Below are positions 61,001 through 64,000 of a stretch of 64,000 nucleotides of DNA, piece after piece. Position 1 is the first letter of the stretch; each line of letters begins with the position of its first letter. This stretch comes from Bostrychus sinensis (Eukaryota > Chordata > Actinopteri > Gobiiformes > Eleotridae), in the NCBI GenBank assembly GCA_020698575.1, contig CM036257.1, positions 17,561,520 through 17,625,519 of the forward strand. The letters run 5' to 3'. Position numbers and translations under genes: made by a program. The notes beneath the pieces are model-generated. The model did not search any database and was not told where the DNA came from. It saw only the letters and a list, made by a program, of their open reading frames with translations.

Positions 61001-62524
61001 GTAGTAGGAGCATCTAGTATCAGTACCTTTGCCAAATCAATACATGAATCACTCCACACTAGGAAGCAGAAAACTTGCTGTAGTGACCCCAGTAGGGAAA
61101 AGCCAAAAGGTAGATTTCATTTTACCCCCATGGTTAGATCCTTTATGTGTAAAAATGTGTCAACATAAGGGGCATAATTTATTTTATGCTCTTCAGTGTC
61201 TTTGATGCCTTGAAGCTGTTTTCCATGTCTCTTACCTGCCAGATCATCATCTGGCCACCATCCCAGTTCACAAGCCTTGCAAGTGAACTCGTCCTGCACA
61301 AATTCGTTGTCTTTGCATGTGGTGCAGATCCAGCAGCAGCTCACCTCGCCCTTACGAATCACCTGCACACAAACAAGCCAGACAATGATAAATTAAAGAC
61401 AGATCATAATCCTGAAATATAAAAAAAAAATAGGATGCAGTCTGCCCATGGTCTGACATTGTCTTGAGCTCTACACGGCCAAACTGTTAAAAAAAATAAG
61501 GCCGGCTTCTTTCACATACTAATCCCTGAGAAGCTTTTAGGAGCGCTGTGATATGTAAAACAGGGTGATAAGTGGGGCACAAAACAAAAAGCAAAGACAA
61601 TGAGGAGAGCATGAAGAGACAGAGAGAGGATGCACAGTCCTTCAGGGAAACTTAGTGTACAGTCAGACACTAGCAAGACTTGACCCAAAAGAAACAAATC
61701 AGGGCATTACGATACAACCAAAATAGACTATAGAATTTAATATTTATGTCACAAAAGGCTTTTTTTTTACTCTTTGCACCAGTCCCAAGCTTGGATAAAT
61801 TGATGCACCAGGAAAAACAACCAACATAAATCCAATCCTAAGTCAGAGTAACTAAACACCGGTTCGAATCAAGCCGAGTCATCAGCAACTGAAGTCCAAG
61901 TCTGAGTCCAAGTACGACTTACCAAAAGAAAAATTAAAGTCCGAGTCAAGTTATCTTGAGTTGAGGTGCAAGTCTGAGGCAAGTTATTGTCCAAAAGTCT
62001 GAGTCTGAGTCACTAAAAACTCTGATTCAGAGTTGAGTCAACAGCTCATTAAATGGGAGTCAGAGTCCAAGTCCGGCACAAGTCCGAGGAACTTAGAAGA
62101 GTGTCAGAGACCAATTTCAATCCCAATCAAGTCAAGTCGAGTCCGAGTTGGAAATGAACAGATGCCGAGTTCAAGTCTGAGTGGAGTCACCCAACTAGAC
62201 ACAAGTGTGACTCACAAGTGTTCCAGTCCAAGTCCAAATCATCACTTCATAAGTCCCAAGTCCTTTTGCAAATTACCAAGAAGTGATACTAAGTTCTTCT
62301 CATTTTTAGACTGAACTAGATTAATTTTGCACATTAGTATTTGCTGCATGTGTACCTTGATCTGTCCTTTAGAGCATGGCTCGCTGCACACAGAGCGGAC
62401 CATGTCGCTGCTGTTCATCCACAACTTAGAGTCGTCAATGCTCAGGACGCCCTCGTGCCAGGAGCCCACCTTCAGGTAGTCATAGCGACTGTCACCCACA
62501 TTTTGTAGATTCATGATGTCGTAC
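54332..62524 (-). CDS. grm1: Metabotropic glutamate receptor 1, 3' part (four exons)
   Basis: Coding exons in gene order: 62524-62356, 61362-61236, 58903-57970, 55064-54332, all joined in phase, giving about 653 C-terminal residues. They encode the end of the Venus-flytrap domain (RYDIMNLQNVGDSRYDYLKV, VRSVCSEPCSKGQIK), the cysteine-rich domain, the seven-helix domain and the tail. The tail ends SSSTL, as mGluR1 does; mGluR5 ends differently. Family role: Gq-coupled group I receptor at synapses, activated by glutamate and anchored through Homer and PDZ proteins. The first listed exon starts inside a codon (Arg completed by G), so upstream exons for the signal peptide and most of the ligand-binding domain lie beyond 64000. 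No alternative short-tail exon (mGluR1b type) was recognised between 55065 and 57969. Confidence 0.95.
55065..57969. other. GRM1 intron before the tail exon
   Basis: Contains the hAT-like MITE (57409-57815). A GC-rich patch at about 56440-56470 (GGGGCTGAGCGGGGGCGGGG) stands out against AT-rich surroundings. I looked for the alternative short-tail exon known in mammals (mGluR1b) and did not recognise it. Confidence 0.55.
57409..57815. mobile_element. hAT-like MITE in the GRM1 tail intron
   Basis: The left end AGGGCTGCATAATATATTGC and right end TGATAGTGTGCAGCCCC are inverted. Family members are at 23866-24170 and 46735-47295. The interior contains inverted remnants of the CTAAACCAGGA array (TTTAGTCCTAATCCAGTTTA). 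Non-coding. Confidence 0.65.
57970..58903 (-). CDS. grm1: GRM1 exon: seven-transmembrane domain
   Basis: 934 bp encode all seven helices without an intron, about 311 residues. Order: TM1 IIAVVFSCVGILITSFV; TM2 LCYIILAGIFLGYICPF; TM3 LQRLLVGLSSSMCYSALV; the i2 loop with KKKICTRKPRFMSAWAQ; TM4 VIIAFMLISVQLTL; TM5 VAPLGYNGLLIMSCTYYAF; TM6 YIAFTMYTTCIIWLAFV; TM7 VSLSVTVALGCMFTPKMY. The membrane-proximal tail has FRRKKPVTGNA, including an RRKK motif reported to matter for ER retention of short variants. It ends AA|gtgagt, split within the codon completed by the tail exon. Confidence 0.97.
59590..59735 (+). mobile_element. tRNA-derived SINE, plus orientation
   Basis: Begins GAGTGGCAAAGTGGTTAGCA (A-box-like) and has GGTCTGATCCCGGG (decayed B box), then TGTGGAGTTTGCATGTTCTC and TGGGTTTTCTCCAGGTACTC, the conserved body also seen inverted at 38727-38914. 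It is followed by an AGTAAAAGTA-type repeat and a GGATGCCCTTYCTG repeat. It lies in the GRM1 intron. Confidence 0.75.
59811..59945 (-). repeat. GGATGCCCTTYCTG repeat, inverted copy
   Basis: Minus-strand order GGTTGCTACGGCAACTTATC, GACACCAGATGCCCTTCCCT and TCTATTTATCCAGGC agrees with the other copies, though this one is more diverged. Confidence 0.55.
61236..61362 (-). CDS. grm1: GRM1 exon: cysteine-rich domain
   Basis: 127 bp encoding VIRKGEVSCCWICTTC, DNEFVQDEFTCKACELGWWP and DDDLAG. The CCWIC..C spacing and GWWP are diagnostic of class C receptors, where these cysteines form the rigid link that couples ligand binding to the membrane domain. Donor GCAG|gtaaga. Confidence 0.95.
61845..62265 (+). 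repeat. Degenerate array of RAGTCY hexamers
   Basis: About 400 bp densely packed with GAGTCC, AAGTCT, GAGTCA, AAGTCC and similar words (for example AAGTCCAAGTCTGAGTCCAA), with irregular spacers. It lies in the GRM1 intron, starting about 90 bp from the donor of the 62356-62524 exon. Read-through frames are not genes. Confidence 0.8.
62356..62524 (-). CDS. grm1: GRM1 exon: end of ligand-binding domain
   Basis: 169 bp, acceptor cttcag|G and donor ATCAAG|gtacac. It encodes YDIMNLQ, YDYLKVGSWHEGVL and VRSVCSEPCSKGQIK, joining the Venus-flytrap domain to the first cysteines of the Cys-rich domain. Confidence 0.94.
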
Positions 62525-64000
62525 CTGAAGAGAACAAGAATCAGTGAGTGAAGAATCAAGTACAACAGGTAAGGCCAATGAGGCAGGACCAAGCACAGAA
62601 CTGAATTAAGCTGAAGCCCAGATAATATGGGTTGTATTTCAGTGATCAGATGTAGATTTCTTTTTATACAGTTAGCAAATGTTTCTTTAAACATACAATC
62701 ATACTTGCACCGTGGTATAGCTCAGTTGGTTGAGCTGAGGTGCATATACAGGGCAAGTGCAGTCTTCCTCAGTGTTGTGGGTTCGACTCCAACAATTTGC
62801 TGAATGTCTTACCCTGCTCTCTCCTATCATTACTCAGCTGTTCTATCAAATAAAGCCAAAAAAGGCAGATATTTTAAAAAACAAAACATAAAAACATACA
62901 AACATACTTAAACACGGCAACTATAAATGAGTGGTTACTCTGTCATTGCTGTATATATATATTTAATTCAGTTTAAATCAATTAAGGTAAGATAAAAGAA
63001 AACCTTTATTTCCCCACAGTGGGGAAATTGCATTGTTGCAACAGCAGAAGTGAAAAGTAGCAATAAAAAAATGAGTTCTGCATATGTTTCTTCAATAGGG
63101 TTTCAGATCCTTGAATGTTATGATGTCACTTTCTCAGATGAGGGCAGGAGCCAGTATCACTGTATCTGTTATATGCTCTTTTAATAAGAAATATCCAGAG
63201 GAAATATGCACAAATGTTGAACCTGATCATTTATATTGGTGACAAAGTCCATGATCTCTCTACATGTATCCCACCACACCAAAAAAAAAGTCTGCATATT
63301 AACAATATAATTTTTGCCTGCCCCCATCAGCCTACAGGATGTTGGGACGATATTGTAACTCTCACTTGTAGAGGTGCTTTATACACCACAGTATTTTAAG
63401 TACAAATACTAGTAGTAGTTTGTTGTTGCTAGGTTTATAGCAGCCACATAAACATAATTTATATTGAATTCTAAAGAGATAAAAGTAAGTAGAGTGAGTA
63501 AGTGCAAAGACAATTGAGGAAAATGAGACAGGACAAGAGACAGAGCTGAATGAAGCTATAGTAAGATAATATAGAGGAAGCCTGACAGGTAATTTAATGA
63601 TAACAATCCTATCGGCTTAGCAAACCTTGTTACATATCCAAACTCATTAAAACAGCTTTAGCACTAAAAGCTCGCACCACTACGACACTCTGACCCCTAT
63701 TTCTCAGAGCGGACCAGGATGTTGTCCACCTGACCCCTCACTGACGGACCAATGACACGGCTGCGTTTTCGCTCTGTCGGATGCTGTCTGTCAGACTGGA
63801 GCGAGATAAAAGTGGCTGCCACAGCGGACAATCCACCAAATCTGTTCCAGTCAAAATAATTACATCCTTTCATGCTCTCGACGGCCTCATACGTGTGTGC
63901 AGGCGCGCTAATGAAGACAGTGTAAGATGGAGTTTCAGATAACCAATGTGAAGATGAGAGGTGGGAAGTAACTACATACTTTTACTCAAGTAATGATGTA
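62525..64000. other. GRM1 intron, right end of window
   Basis: Holds the SINE at 62705-62870 and, at 63955-64000, the start of another AGTAAAAGTA/TACTCAAGTA repeat (GAGGTGGGAAGTAACTACAT). No upstream GRM1 exon was recognised on the minus strand here. Confidence 0.6.
62705..62870 (+). mobile_element. tRNA-derived SINE with intact A and B boxes
   Basis: Starts GCACCGTGGTATAGCTCAGT (A-box region) and carries GTGGGTTCGACTCC (B box) about 75 bp on, then a pyrimidine-rich body ending ATCAAATAAAGCCAAAAAAG. The 5' part does not close into a tRNA acceptor stem and the A/B distance is too long, so it is a SINE, not a tRNA gene. Confidence 0.7.

Larger units (their letters stand above)
58904..61235. 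other. GRM1 intron between Cys-rich and seven-helix exons
   Basis: Contains a T run near 59045-59062, the SINE at 59590-59735, AGTAAAAGTA-type repeats at 59740-59815 and 60165-60255, and two inverted GGATGCCCTTYCTG repeats at 59811-59945 and 61030-61120. Otherwise nothing recognised. Confidence 0.65.

Noticed and set aside
62705..62800. Possible tRNA gene with A and B boxes
   Set aside because: No acceptor-stem pairing and too long a gap between the boxes; the downstream body and A-rich tail mark it as a SINE.

Overview
The window is vertebrate nuclear DNA, almost certainly from a teleost fish. Coding sequence is split into many short exons by AT-rich introns with GT-AG boundaries. The introns hold repeats typical of fish genomes: Tc1-like elements and their short deletion derivatives, hAT-like MITEs, tRNA-derived SINEs, fragments of two non-LTR retrotransposons, and a long GT/ATGT/AT microsatellite. 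All three genes recognised lie on the minus strand, in the order ADGB - RAB32 - GRM1 from left to right. Human chromosome 6 has the same neighbourhood, so this is conserved synteny, not an operon.

Region 1 (about 2.1-29.8 kb): androglobin (ADGB). I traced 33 consecutive coding exons, all phase-compatible, giving about 1,371 codons. They cover the start codon, a calpain-like N-terminal region, a circularly permuted globin split by an IQ motif, and part of the C-terminal region. The last exon(s), expected to encode a coiled coil, were not found and probably lie beyond the left edge. An RFX-type X-box sits about 100 bp upstream of the start codon, fitting the known link of this gene to cilia and sperm flagella.

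Region 2 (31.4-51.3 kb): RAB32, complete in three exons (212 residues), with a credible poly(A) site. Its first intron is about 16.4 kb and is largely a repeat repository. It contains a nested stack (a LINE interrupted by a Tc1 element and a SINE), two degenerate minisatellites built on CTAAACCAGGA, and a deleted Tc1 element carrying a 461-bp inverted-repeat transposon with a 9-bp target duplication and hairpins at both ends.

Region 3 (54.3-64 kb): the 3' half of GRM1 (metabotropic glutamate receptor 1). Four exons encode the end of the ligand-binding domain, the cysteine-rich domain, the seven-helix domain and the cytoplasmic tail with Homer- and PDZ-binding motifs. The 5' exons lie beyond the right edge.

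The genes act separately: a ciliary/testis chimeric globin, a Rab GTPase of lysosome-related organelles, and a synaptic receptor. I see no new multigene system. The least familiar object is the 461-bp hairpin-ended transposon. All calls come from reading the sequence and from remembered family features; no database search was run.
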